Assembly (NCBI GenBank): GCA_947624315.1
Contig: CANQJU010000043.1
Span: forward strand, 1 to 8,042
Reading direction: 5' to 3'
Length of the DNA: 8,042 nt
Source of the DNA: an uncultured Bacilli bacterium
GTDB lineage: Bacteria; Bacillota_I; Bacilli_A; ML615J-28; CAG-698
Within the stretch, counting starts at the first letter, position 1; each line of letters opens with the position of its first letter. The notes under the pieces were generated by a model. It was given only the letters and a program-made list of their open reading frames with translations, was not told the origin of the DNA and did no database searches. The position numbers were made by a program, and so were the translations under genes. This document shows, one piece after another, positions 1 to 6,480 of the stretch.

Positions 1-185
1 GTCATCGTGCCATAGAACCATAACATTACTAGCTCCTTCTTGATAAGCAGCTTTAACCATTAATCTCGTTAATTCAGCACATTCAATTGGGCTATTAATA
101 ACTAGCATTTGTCCTTTTTGAATATTTACTCCCACTTTTACAGCTAAATGTGCATATTTTTCTAATAATTTTTTTGATAAATTAT
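1..185 (-). CDS. M29-family aminopeptidase (AmpS/PepS-type), N-terminal fragment with an abnormal start
   Basis: This is the first ~61 residues of a cytoplasmic metal-dependent aminopeptidase that trims N-terminal residues from peptides; the rest lies beyond the left edge. The translation contains LLEKYAHLAVKVGVNIQKGQ, then VINSPIECAELTR and AAYQEGASNVMVLWHDD. This is the typical N-terminal lobe of peptidase family M29; the metal-binding residues lie later in the family and are not in view. A ribosome binding site (AAGGA, 192-196) sits six bases before the expected start. The frame there, however, reads AAT AAT TTA TCA with no ATG, GTG or TTG, and an upstream in-frame TAA closes it off. Inserting one G between 184 and 183 would restore ATG AAT TTA at ideal spacing. 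So the gene is either mis-sequenced by one base, inactivated at its start, or started at a non-standard codon. The first in-frame alternative, GTG at 133-135, would remove the conserved first helix. Family assignment is fairly firm; whether the gene is intact is not. Confidence 0.82.
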
Positions 186-209
186 TTTGTTTCCTTTCTT
201 TATGAAATT

Positions 210-218
210 ATTATATCA
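210..218 (-). promoter_or_regulatory. Extended -10 promoter of the aminopeptidase gene
   Basis: Read on the minus strand this is TGATATAAT, a perfect TATAAT with the TGn extension. It lies about 14 bases upstream of the ribosome binding site at 192-196. No good -35 element sits 17 bases upstream (TTTTAA, 233-238), which is common for extended -10 promoters. The predicted leader is short, about 18 bases. The same nonamer occurs in front of the HD-domain gene. Confidence 0.6.
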
Positions 219-234
219 CATTTTTATATATTTT

Positions 235-264
235 AAAATAAATGAGCAAGAAAATTCTTGCTCA
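235..264 (-). terminator. Intrinsic terminator downstream of the Ig-CHAP lipoprotein gene
   Basis: A perfect 10-base inverted repeat, TGAGCAAGAA (243-252) and TTCTTGCTCA (255-264), starts six bases after the lipoprotein stop codon. On the minus strand it is followed by TTTATTTT (242-235), an interrupted T tract. On the plus strand the same stem is followed by seven Ts (266-272), so it could act in both directions, though no plus-strand gene feeds into it. It separates the lipoprotein gene from the aminopeptidase promoter. Confidence 0.8.
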
Positions 265-270
265 ATTTTT

Positions 271-2550
271 TTATTGTGTAGGTAGACCAATACCAGAATC
301 AGGATTTCCTGGTTCAAATACTTCAGGTTCACCAATAAATTCAGGATATTGTGGAGTTCCATATCCAACAATATATAAGCTATTTAATGGATATGATCTC
401 TTAGCGCACATATCAGAAGTATTACCTTCAATTGTATAAACTTTTTCATCGTCAACCGCATAAACAATACCAGTATGTGTTGATCCAGCTGATGAACCAA
501 TATCACGATAGAATGTTATGTCACCAGCTTTAGGAATATATCCACTTTCACGTGCTTGGAAAATTCCTCGATCTTTAAACCAGCCCATTCCAGTTGTACA
601 TCCACAATACTTAGGAATTATATCAGTACTTATACCGGCTTGATTAGCGCACCATGAAACAAACATAGCACACCATGGTTCGTAATTCAAATGATACCAA
701 GCGCCATATTTTGTATCATTATCTGGACCTTCACGATAGCCGATTTCTGCAGCAGCAATTTTAACTAATCTTGCGGCATAATCAACATTAGGTATTCCAT
801 ATACAACAATATAAATAGATCCTCTTACTTGTTCATTTGTTTTTGAAATTGCACTAATTTTAACTGTTCCCGCATTCACAGCAATAATTCTTCCGCTTTC
901 ATTAACAATAGCAATTTCACTATCACTACTAATCCATTGATAGTTTTCTAAATTCTTAGCTTTATCAATACTAATATAAGTAATGTTTCCCGCATTTACT
1001 AAAGATCCTTCTTCAGGAATACTAAGTATTAAATTACCATCAGCAGGTTCTCCAAAGTCATCAAGAATTTCACTTGTATGTCCAACTGTAATAGTTGTCT
1101 TTCCTTCTATTTCTTTATTTTCTTTACTAGTTACAGTAATAGTTGTTGAACCTTCTTGTAAGCCTGTAAAAATATTATTTTCATAACTTACAATTTTAGA
1201 ATCTTCAATACTAACATCAAACTTTTGAATATCATTAGTTTCCAATTTATCAATATTGCTAATAAAGAAACCTGATGTTCCTCCCACTTTAATGAAATCA
1301 TTAGTTAAAACAACAATTGGTTTTAGAGGAATAATCTCAATAGTAATTTTAGCAGTTAATTCTTTATTTACTTTATCAGTAACAGTAATTATAAAAGTTC
1401 CTGTTTTTTTAGCAACAACTATATAATTATTTCTTTCGATTAAGCTTTCATCACTTATTTGCCAATCAAATTTTTCCGGATTATTGTAGTTTAATAAATC
1501 CAATTTAAAACTATCTCCAACCATAATTGTTGTATTATTAATATTAAAAATTGGCATTTTTCCATATGCTACAAAATCAATTGTAACAAAAACAGATGGA
1601 TCATCTTTAACAGAAATAGTTAAGGTTGTTGAACCTTCTTGTAAAACATGATAAGTTTTTTCACCAGTTTTTTCTATAACATTAGGATTGCTAAAAGAAA
1701 AATCTAATACATCTTCAGTATCATAATTATAAATATCTATAGTGAAAATATCATCAATAACAAAAATATTTTGAGAAATATTGTATTTGATTTCACCATA
1801 TTTGACAGTTATTTCAATACTAGCAAATATGCTTGCATCATCTTTAAGATAAGCTGTTACTATAGCTTTTCCATAGCCTACAGGAATACCAAAGTTATCA
1901 CTAATTATTAAAACATCTTCATTGCTTGATTTAATATCAAATAATTCCCATGATTCATAATTTGTTATTTCAAATTCAACAAAATCATCAATTGAAATTT
2001 CTTCTAAATCACTAGTTAAAATTGGTTTTTCATACTCAACATTTACTTCCGCTTTAACAAAAAGTTGACTATTACTTTTAGATGATAATGTTACTTCTGT
2101 TTTGCCTTTAGAAACAGCTATTATTTTTCCATTTTGAATTTCCATAATTTCATTAGAAAAAGAAATATCAAAATCATCTAGTGTTCCTTGATAATTTTTG
2201 AATTCAATTTTTAATTCATCACCAACTTTAAGATAGCTGTTACAATTAATCAAAGGATTAACTAAAACTTTTAAAGTAGCTTCCTTATTATTGTATTTAG
2301 CAACCAATTCGGTTTCTCCCATTTTTAAACCAAAGATTTGATTATCTTTGATTTCGGAAATTGATGGATCATTAAAACTAAACTCAATTTTATCAATATC
2401 CAAATTTTCTAAAGAAATAGGAATATCGGTTCCGTTTTCATCAGCGTATAATATTTCTTCTGTAAAAGAAAATGTTTGATTGTTTTTTTGCCCACATCCA
2501 CAAATAAACAAAATAAAAATTGCACATAAAACGAGTAATACTTTTTTCAT
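271..2550 (-). CDS. Surface lipoprotein with about seven Ig-like repeats and a C-terminal CHAP peptidoglycan hydrolase domain
   Basis: This 759-residue secreted protein is predicted to be lipid-anchored on the outer face of the membrane and to cleave peptidoglycan. Residues 1-19 are a lipoprotein signal (MKK, hydrophobic core, lipobox ICG|C with Cys19 as the acylated residue). Then come about seven Ig-like modules of ~75-80 residues, roughly 26-97, 98-172, 174-251, 252-330, 331-407, 408-490 and 505-585. They share a central NY/aromatic turn and a terminal G-T-x-x-V/I-T strand; the seventh is closest to the Big_2 family. Residues ~590-735 are a CHAP domain (amidase or endopeptidase; which bond is cut cannot be told). 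Probable catalytic residues are Cys627 (PWCAMFVSW), His692 (THTGIV) and Glu708 (IEGNT). A Pro/Glu/Gly-rich tail of ~24 residues follows, with no sortase signal. The ATG is supported by AGGAG eight bases upstream. The repeats probably act as a stalk carrying the enzyme into the wall, or as an adhesin; this is inference. It has its own promoter and terminator. Confidence 0.9.
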   Translation of the reverse strand: MKKVLLVLCAIFILFICGCGQKNNQTFSFTEEILYADENGTDIPISLENLDIDKIEFSFNDPSISEIKDNQIFGLKMGETELVAKYNNKEATLKVLVNPLINCNSYLKVGDELKIEFKNYQGTLDDFDISFSNEIMEIQNGKIIAVSKGKTEVTLSSKSNSQLFVKAEVNVEYEKPILTSDLEEISIDDFVEFEITNYESWELFDIKSSNEDVLIISDNFGIPVGYGKAIVTAYLKDDASIFASIEITVKYGEIKYNISQNIFVIDDIFTIDIYNYDTEDVLDFSFSNPNVIEKTGEKTYHVLQEGSTTLTISVKDDPSVFVTIDFVAYGKMPIFNINNTTIMVGDSFKLDLLNYNNPEKFDWQISDESLIERNNYIVVAKKTGTFIITVTDKVNKELTAKITIEIIPLKPIVVLTNDFIKVGGTSGFFISNIDKLETNDIQKFDVSIEDSKIVSYENNIFTGLQEGSTTITVTSKENKEIEGKTTITVGHTSEILDDFGEPADGNLILSIPEEGSLVNAGNITYISIDKAKNLENYQWISSDSEIAIVNESGRIIAVNAGTVKISAISKTNEQVRGSIYIVVYGIPNVDYAARLVKIAAAEIGYREGPDNDTKYGAWYHLNYEPWCAMFVSWCANQAGISTDIIPKYCGCTTGMGWFKDRGIFQARESGYIPKAGDITFYRDIGSSAGSTHTGIVYAVDDEKVYTIEGNTSDMCAKRSYPLNSLYIVGYGTPQYPEFIGEPEVFEPGNPDSGIGLPTQ
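1142..1161. repeat. 20-bp exact direct repeat, copy 1, inside the Ig-like region
   Basis: The 20 bases here recur exactly at 1625-1644 in the same orientation. Both encode the LQEGSTT segment of the lipoprotein (residues ~464-470 here), the turn before the last strand of an Ig-like module. The rest of the two modules differs a good deal, so this is either a remnant of an older module duplication or a patch of gene conversion. Confidence 0.8.
1625..1644. repeat. 20-bp exact direct repeat, copy 2, inside the Ig-like region
   Basis: Second copy of the repeat at 1142-1161, encoding LQEGSTT at residues ~303-309, in the fourth Ig-like module. The copies are 483 bases (161 residues) apart, about two module lengths, so module four pairs with module six. 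Confidence 0.8.
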
Positions 2551-2574
2551 AATCTTCTCCTCTTATATGCAATT

Positions 2575-2583
2575 ATTATACCA
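2575..2583 (-). promoter_or_regulatory. Extended -10 promoter of the Ig-CHAP lipoprotein gene
   Basis: Minus-strand reading is TGGTATAAT, a perfect -10 hexamer (2575-2580) with the TGn extension. The AGGAG ribosome binding site follows about 12 bases downstream. No clear -35 hexamer is present at 16-18 bases; that position is occupied by the cre-like palindrome at 2599-2612. This promoter lets the lipoprotein be expressed independently of the ABC genes upstream. Confidence 0.65.
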
Positions 2584-2598
2584 TATTTATTTGTAAAA

Positions 2599-2612
2599 TG
2601 AAAGTGTTTACA
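2599..2612. promoter_or_regulatory. cre-like operator (catabolite-responsive element) over the lipoprotein promoter
   Basis: The plus strand reads TGAAAGTGTTTACA, which agrees with the CcpA-binding cre pattern TGWAANCGNTNWCA except that the central CG is TG. It lies 16 bases upstream of the extended -10 of the lipoprotein gene, so it covers about -31 to -44, where a bound repressor would block RNA polymerase. An overlapping inverted repeat, TGTAAA (2592-2597) and TTTACA (2607-2612), adds further symmetry. CcpA or another LacI-family regulator is possible; neither gene is in the window. Confidence 0.45.
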
Positions 2613-2621
2613 TGACTTTTT

Positions 2622-4634
2622 TTATCCAACTTGTGCACGATAAATATTAGCATAAACACCATTTTGGGCTATTAGTTCTTTATGAGTACCTTCTTCTACT
2701 TTTAAACCATGGTCCAAAACAATGATTTTGTCAGAGTTTTGAACAGTAGACAAACGATGGGCAATAATAATTAATGTACGATTTTGGCCAACGACCTCTA
2801 AAGCTTTTTTTATCATCACTTCTGTTTCAGTATCAATATGTGAAGTAGCTTCATCCATAATTAAAATAGATGGATTATGAACCAATACTCTAGCTAAAGC
2901 AATAATTTGCTTCTCACCACAAGACATATTTGAACCAGCTCTAGTAATATCTTGATTAATTCCGTTTTCGAACTTATCAATTATTTTCTTGCCACCAATA
3001 GAAGTTAGTATTTGAACTATTTCTTCATCGCTAACATTTTCTTTACCAAAGCGAATATTTGAAGCAATCGTTCCTTTAAATAATACCGGTTCTTGTAAAA
3101 CAATTCCTATATGTTCGCGATAGCTTCGCTTAGAATGTGTTTTAATATCTACTCCATCAACAAGTATTTGTCCTTTGCCTTCTTCTAAATCATAAAATCT
3201 TAATAAAAGATTCATTAAAGAAGATTTACCACTTCCAGTATGTCCAACCAAACCAACTGTTGATCCCTTATCAATATGGAAACTAATGCCTTTTAAAACA
3301 TAATCATCTTTTTCATAAGCAAACCATACATCATTAAAATCAATATTTCCCTCATATCTTGGTAATATTTCTTTTGTTGGATCCTCTTGTTTACCTTCTA
3401 TTAATTTATGAATTCTTTCAGTACGCACTAAAGAATGTTGGAACTCACCTACTTGATTAAAAATAATATCAATCGGATCAATTATTTTTAATAAGTATTC
3501 ATTGTAAGCATATATTAATCCCGCAGTAATAACCATATCAGAAATAGATAATCTTTGGAAACCAAAATAAACAACAATTAAAAGTGTTACTAATCCTCTA
3601 ACAATACCAATCATATTCCATCCACCAATAATATGAAGTTTAACCTCTTTTAATTGTTCATCCATATAATTCTTATTAACAACATTGAACTCATTAATTG
3701 TGTGTTTTTTAAAATTAAATATTTGCAAAATATTAATTCCATTAATGATTTCATTGATTTTAGCTGTTAGTATTGATCTTAATTCATTAACCTTTTCTGC
3801 CACAACTCGCAATTTAGATAAAAAGACTTTAATCCAAATATAAACAAATGGATATACAATAAAACTCAAAAAGGCTAAACGTTTGTCTAAATAAAACATA
3901 CCAACATAAGCTAATATAAAGCTTAAACTTGCATTTAACAATACATTGATAGTCATTCGATACAAAATAATCATACCATCAACATCAGTTTGAATTCTTG
4001 CGGCCATTTTACCAGCTGGTTCTTCATCAAAGTAACTAATTGGAAGTCTTTCCACGCTTCGCATAGCTTCTGTTCTTCCTCTTTGGGCAATATCTGATAC
4101 AACAACATTAGTTGCTCTTGTTCCAATAAAGGAAGCTATAATTGAAAGAACACTTCTAGCAAAAAGCATTAGAATGAGAATTACCAATATAGAAACAACA
4201 GGTCGATAAAAATCAATTACTTCATTTTTAGATAATCTAATAACAGGATATGTATTAGTAACTCCATCAGCATCTTTGATTGTTAAAACATTATCTTTGA
4301 TACTTTTTGTTCCCAAAGCAATCTTTTCTTCACATAAAAAGAAACCATCTTTGTAAACAATTAAGCTCATATCTTTTATTACTTCATCATCGTCATCTAA
4401 AAACCTTGTTTGTTTAAAATATCTACCTTGATATTCAACAGTCTTTTTATCAACAGTTTCTACTTCAACCCAATCATATTCAATACCTAAAATATAATTA
4501 TCAAGAATTTCCTTAACAATAAGCGGTGATAAGAAATTAAGGATTTGTACAAATACTATCATTACTATACTAATAAATACATATTTGCCATTTCCTTTAG
4601 TAAATTTAAAAGTTCTTTTAAGATTTTTAAACAT
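2622..4634 (-). CDS. bmrD: ABC exporter half-transporter, BmrD/YheH-like, with the catalytically competent ATP site
   Basis: This is a membrane export subunit (permease fused to ATPase) that should pair with the product of 4644-6377 to form a heterodimeric multidrug-type exporter. Numbering is from the ATG at 4632-4634 (670 residues). TM1 is ~18-40, then an extracytoplasmic insertion of ~100 residues (~45-142, with a DDDDE patch), TM2 ~145-169 and TM3-6 between ~227 and 387. The insertion between TM1 and TM2 is the hallmark of BmrD. The nucleotide-binding domain has Walker A GHTGSGKSS (464-472), Q-loop Gln514, Walker B LIMDE (Asp594, Glu595) and H-loop His626. Its signature is MSCGE (570-574) instead of LSGGQ. 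A GTG at 4641-4643 could add three residues, but it lies inside AGGTG, which is a well-spaced ribosome binding site for the ATG, so I prefer the ATG. That site overlaps the TAG of the upstream gene, suggesting translational coupling. The substrate cannot be read from the sequence; drugs or lipids are possible. Confidence 0.9.
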   Translation of the reverse strand: MFKNLKRTFKFTKGNGKYVFISIVMIVFVQILNFLSPLIVKEILDNYILGIEYDWVEVETVDKKTVEYQGRYFKQTRFLDDDDEVIKDMSLIVYKDGFFLCEEKIALGTKSIKDNVLTIKDADGVTNTYPVIRLSKNEVIDFYRPVVSILVILILMLFARSVLSIIASFIGTRATNVVVSDIAQRGRTEAMRSVERLPISYFDEEPAGKMAARIQTDVDGMIILYRMTINVLLNASLSFILAYVGMFYLDKRLAFLSFIVYPFVYIWIKVFLSKLRVVAEKVNELRSILTAKINEIINGINILQIFNFKKHTINEFNVVNKNYMDEQLKEVKLHIIGGWNMIGIVRGLVTLLIVVYFGFQRLSISDMVITAGLIYAYNEYLLKIIDPIDIIFNQVGEFQHSLVRTERIHKLIEGKQEDPTKEILPRYEGNIDFNDVWFAYEKDDYVLKGISFHIDKGSTVGLVGHTGSGKSSLMNLLLRFYDLEEGKGQILVDGVDIKTHSKRSYREHIGIVLQEPVLFKGTIASNIRFGKENVSDEEIVQILTSIGGKKIIDKFENGINQDITRAGSNMSCGEKQIIALARVLVHNPSILIMDEATSHIDTETEVMIKKALEVVGQNRTLIIIAHRLSTVQNSDKIIVLDHGLKVEEGTHKELIAQNGVYANIYRAQVG

Positions 4635-4643
4635 AATATGCAC

Positions 4644-6377
4644 CTACTTGCTTTCCAACTGCTCAATATATTGCATTTTGTACCAGTTATCATGTTTTAG
4701 CAATTCTTGATGCGTTCCAATATCGGTAATTTTTCCATTTTCTAAAACGATAATTTTATCGCATTTAGTTATAGCTGAAAAACGATGAGCAACAATTATA
4801 TTAGTTTTTCCTTGACGTGATTCTCTCAAATTATTAATAATGTTGGTCTCTGTTAAAGCATCAACAGCACTTAAAGAATCATCAAGAATAAGTATTTCTG
4901 GATTTTTAACTAAAGCTCTAGCTATTGATAGTCTTTGTTTTTGGCCTCCGCTTAAGCTATTTCCAAGTTCCCCAACAATTGTTTCTCTACCATAGGCTAA
5001 TTCTTTTATATCCTTTTTAAAGTCAGCAATTTGAAAAGCTGTTTCCATATCACTATCATTAGCACTAGGATTACCAACTAAGATGTTTTCATCAACAGTT
5101 TTGCGGAATAAAATATGAGATTGAGGAACATAACCTACCAATCCGTGAACATCCTCAATTTTATATTTTTTAATATCTACGCCATCAATCAACACTTCTC
5201 CACTAGTCACATTAAACTCTCTCAATAATTGACGAATCAATGTTGATTTTCCACTTCCTGTTGGTCCAACAATTCCTATTGTTTCCCCTTTATTAATTTC
5301 TAAATTAATATTTTTAATAACTTCGACTTCATCAAAAGGATATTTAAAGCTAACATTTTTAAACTCTATTTTATTAAATGATAATACAGGAAGACTTTCA
5401 CTATTATCTTTAACTTCAGGAACAATTTCCATAATTTCATTATATCGTCCATCAGCAATTGTAGCTGTATTGATAGTGTTCAATACATTACTTAAAGCAA
5501 TTAAAGGACCATATAACATACCAATATACATTATAAAGGTTAATAAATCACCTGTTGAAATCTTAGATGTAATAACCATATAACTACCAAAGGCAAAAGC
5601 GCAAAAATAAGTAAAAGCATAAATAAACTCAAACAAAGGTGTAAAAGCTGATTCAAACTTTAATATTTTTCGCCAAGAATTAACATCGGCATCAATAGCT
5701 GCTTTGGTTTTCTTAAAATCATTTTCTTCTTCACCATATGCTCTAACTGTTTTAACACCTTCAATTGATTCCAACACTTTTTCTGTCATATCAGCATATA
5801 TTTCATGATGATATTTATAATACCTTCTCTTTTTTAATCTTACTTTATTTAAAAAGAAAATAGCTATCGGCATTATTATTACAGAAACTAAAGTTAAAAG
5901 GGGATCAATAGTAAAAATCATTATTGAAATGGAAAAAATAACAATTCCACTATTAAAAACAACAGTTTGAAGGAAGGTTGTAGCTACAACTGTTAAAACC
6001 TGTAAATCATTAGTTGCTCGCGAAATCAAATCTCCTTTAGTATATTTAGAATATGTCACAGCATCCAAATCAAATAAATGGCTAATATACTTTTCCCTTA
6101 ATTCATATGATACTTTTTGTCCCAAAAAGTGAATTGTATAGTGATAAACTATATTAACTAAATATCGAGAAATAGGAATTATTAATAACAATAATCCATA
6201 TATAATTAATTTATTCACACTTATGGTTCTATTAGCAATCTCTTCAATTACAAGTCCTAAAACCCTTGCGGGGATTACGGATGTTCCAGCTAGTATTAAT
6301 AAGGCAATACCAGCTAAAATATACTTCTTATATTCTTGCTTAAAAAACCACCCTAAATGTTTAAATACATCTCTCAT
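4644..6377 (-). CDS. bmrC: ABC exporter half-transporter, BmrC/YheI-like, with a degenerate ATP site
   Basis: This is the first gene of the two-gene exporter operon and the partner of the BmrD-like subunit. From the ATG at 6375-6377 it has 577 residues: six membrane helices (about 19-41, 57-80, 133-155, 160-179, 245-268, 277-297), with SKYTKGDLISRATNDL after TM2, then the nucleotide-binding domain. Walker A is GPTGSGKST (371-379), Q-loop Gln419, signature LSGGQ (475-479) and H-loop His531. Walker B ends LDD (Asp499, Asp500), so the catalytic glutamate is replaced by aspartate. In heterodimeric exporters this site binds ATP but hydrolyses poorly, while this subunit's intact LSGGQ completes the partner's active site. 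A GTG at 6384-6386 would add three residues, but it has no ribosome binding site and is itself part of GGGTGA, which is correctly spaced for the ATG. The stop is TAG, with nine bases between it and the next ATG. Confidence 0.9.
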   Translation of the reverse strand: MRDVFKHLGWFFKQEYKKYILAGIALLILAGTSVIPARVLGLVIEEIANRTISVNKLIIYGLLLLIIPISRYLVNIVYHYTIHFLGQKVSYELREKYISHLFDLDAVTYSKYTKGDLISRATNDLQVLTVVATTFLQTVVFNSGIVIFSISIMIFTIDPLLTLVSVIIMPIAIFFLNKVRLKKRRYYKYHHEIYADMTEKVLESIEGVKTVRAYGEEENDFKKTKAAIDADVNSWRKILKFESAFTPLFEFIYAFTYFCAFAFGSYMVITSKISTGDLLTFIMYIGMLYGPLIALSNVLNTINTATIADGRYNEIMEIVPEVKDNSESLPVLSFNKIEFKNVSFKYPFDEVEVIKNINLEINKGETIGIVGPTGSGKSTLIRQLLREFNVTSGEVLIDGVDIKKYKIEDVHGLVGYVPQSHILFRKTVDENILVGNPSANDSDMETAFQIADFKKDIKELAYGRETIVGELGNSLSGGQKQRLSIARALVKNPEILILDDSLSAVDALTETNIINNLRESRQGKTNIIVAHRFSAITKCDKIIVLENGKITDIGTHQELLKHDNWYKMQYIEQLESK

Positions 6378-6395
6378 TTTTTTCACCCGTACAAT

Positions 6396-6424
6396 ATAAT
6401 ACTACTTTAGGTTTAAAATTACAA
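6396..6424 (-). promoter_or_regulatory. Promoter of the bmrC-bmrD operon
   Basis: On the minus strand, TTGTAA (6419-6424, four of six against TTGACA) and TATTAT (6396-6401, five of six against TATAAT) are separated by exactly 17 bases. Transcription would start near 6389, leaving a leader of only about 12 bases, most of which is the GGGTGA ribosome binding site. The promoter sits just after the terminator of the DUF362 gene. There is no room for a leader peptide or attenuator. Confidence 0.55.
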
Positions 6425-6442
6425 TTATAATTTTATTTTTTT

Positions 6443-6475
6443 AAAAAACGGATATTTAATCCATTAAATATCCGT
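6443..6475 (-). terminator. Strong intrinsic terminator of the DUF362 gene
   Basis: A perfect 13-base inverted repeat, ACGGATATTTAAT (6448-6460) and ATTAAATATCCGT (6463-6475), leaves a minimal loop. On the minus strand it is followed directly by a run of Ts (6448-6443). It begins five bases after the DUF362 stop codon and insulates the ABC operon from that gene. Confidence 0.88.
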
Positions 6476-6480
6476 CAATT

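Noticed and set aside
242..439. 65-codon plus-strand open frame
   Set aside because: It lies almost entirely antisense to the CHAP lipoprotein C-terminus, starts inside the terminator stem, and has no ribosome binding site or recognisable domain.
983..1186. 67-codon plus-strand open frame
   Set aside because: Antisense to the Ig-like modules of the lipoprotein, with no ribosome binding site; it is a by-product of the repeat-rich coding strand.
2592..2612. Possible terminator hairpin after the bmrD-like gene
   Set aside because: The TGTAAA/TTTACA stem is only six bases with a nine-base loop and no T tract follows on the minus strand; an operator reading fits better.
6384..6386. GTG as start codon of the bmrC-like gene
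   Set aside because: No purine-rich site precedes it, and it forms part of the GGGTGA ribosome binding site for the ATG nine bases downstream.
6378..6480. BmrB-like leader peptide or riboswitch upstream of the ABC operon
   Set aside because: The region is filled by the DUF362 terminator and the promoter; no small open frame with a ribosome binding site or additional hairpin is present.
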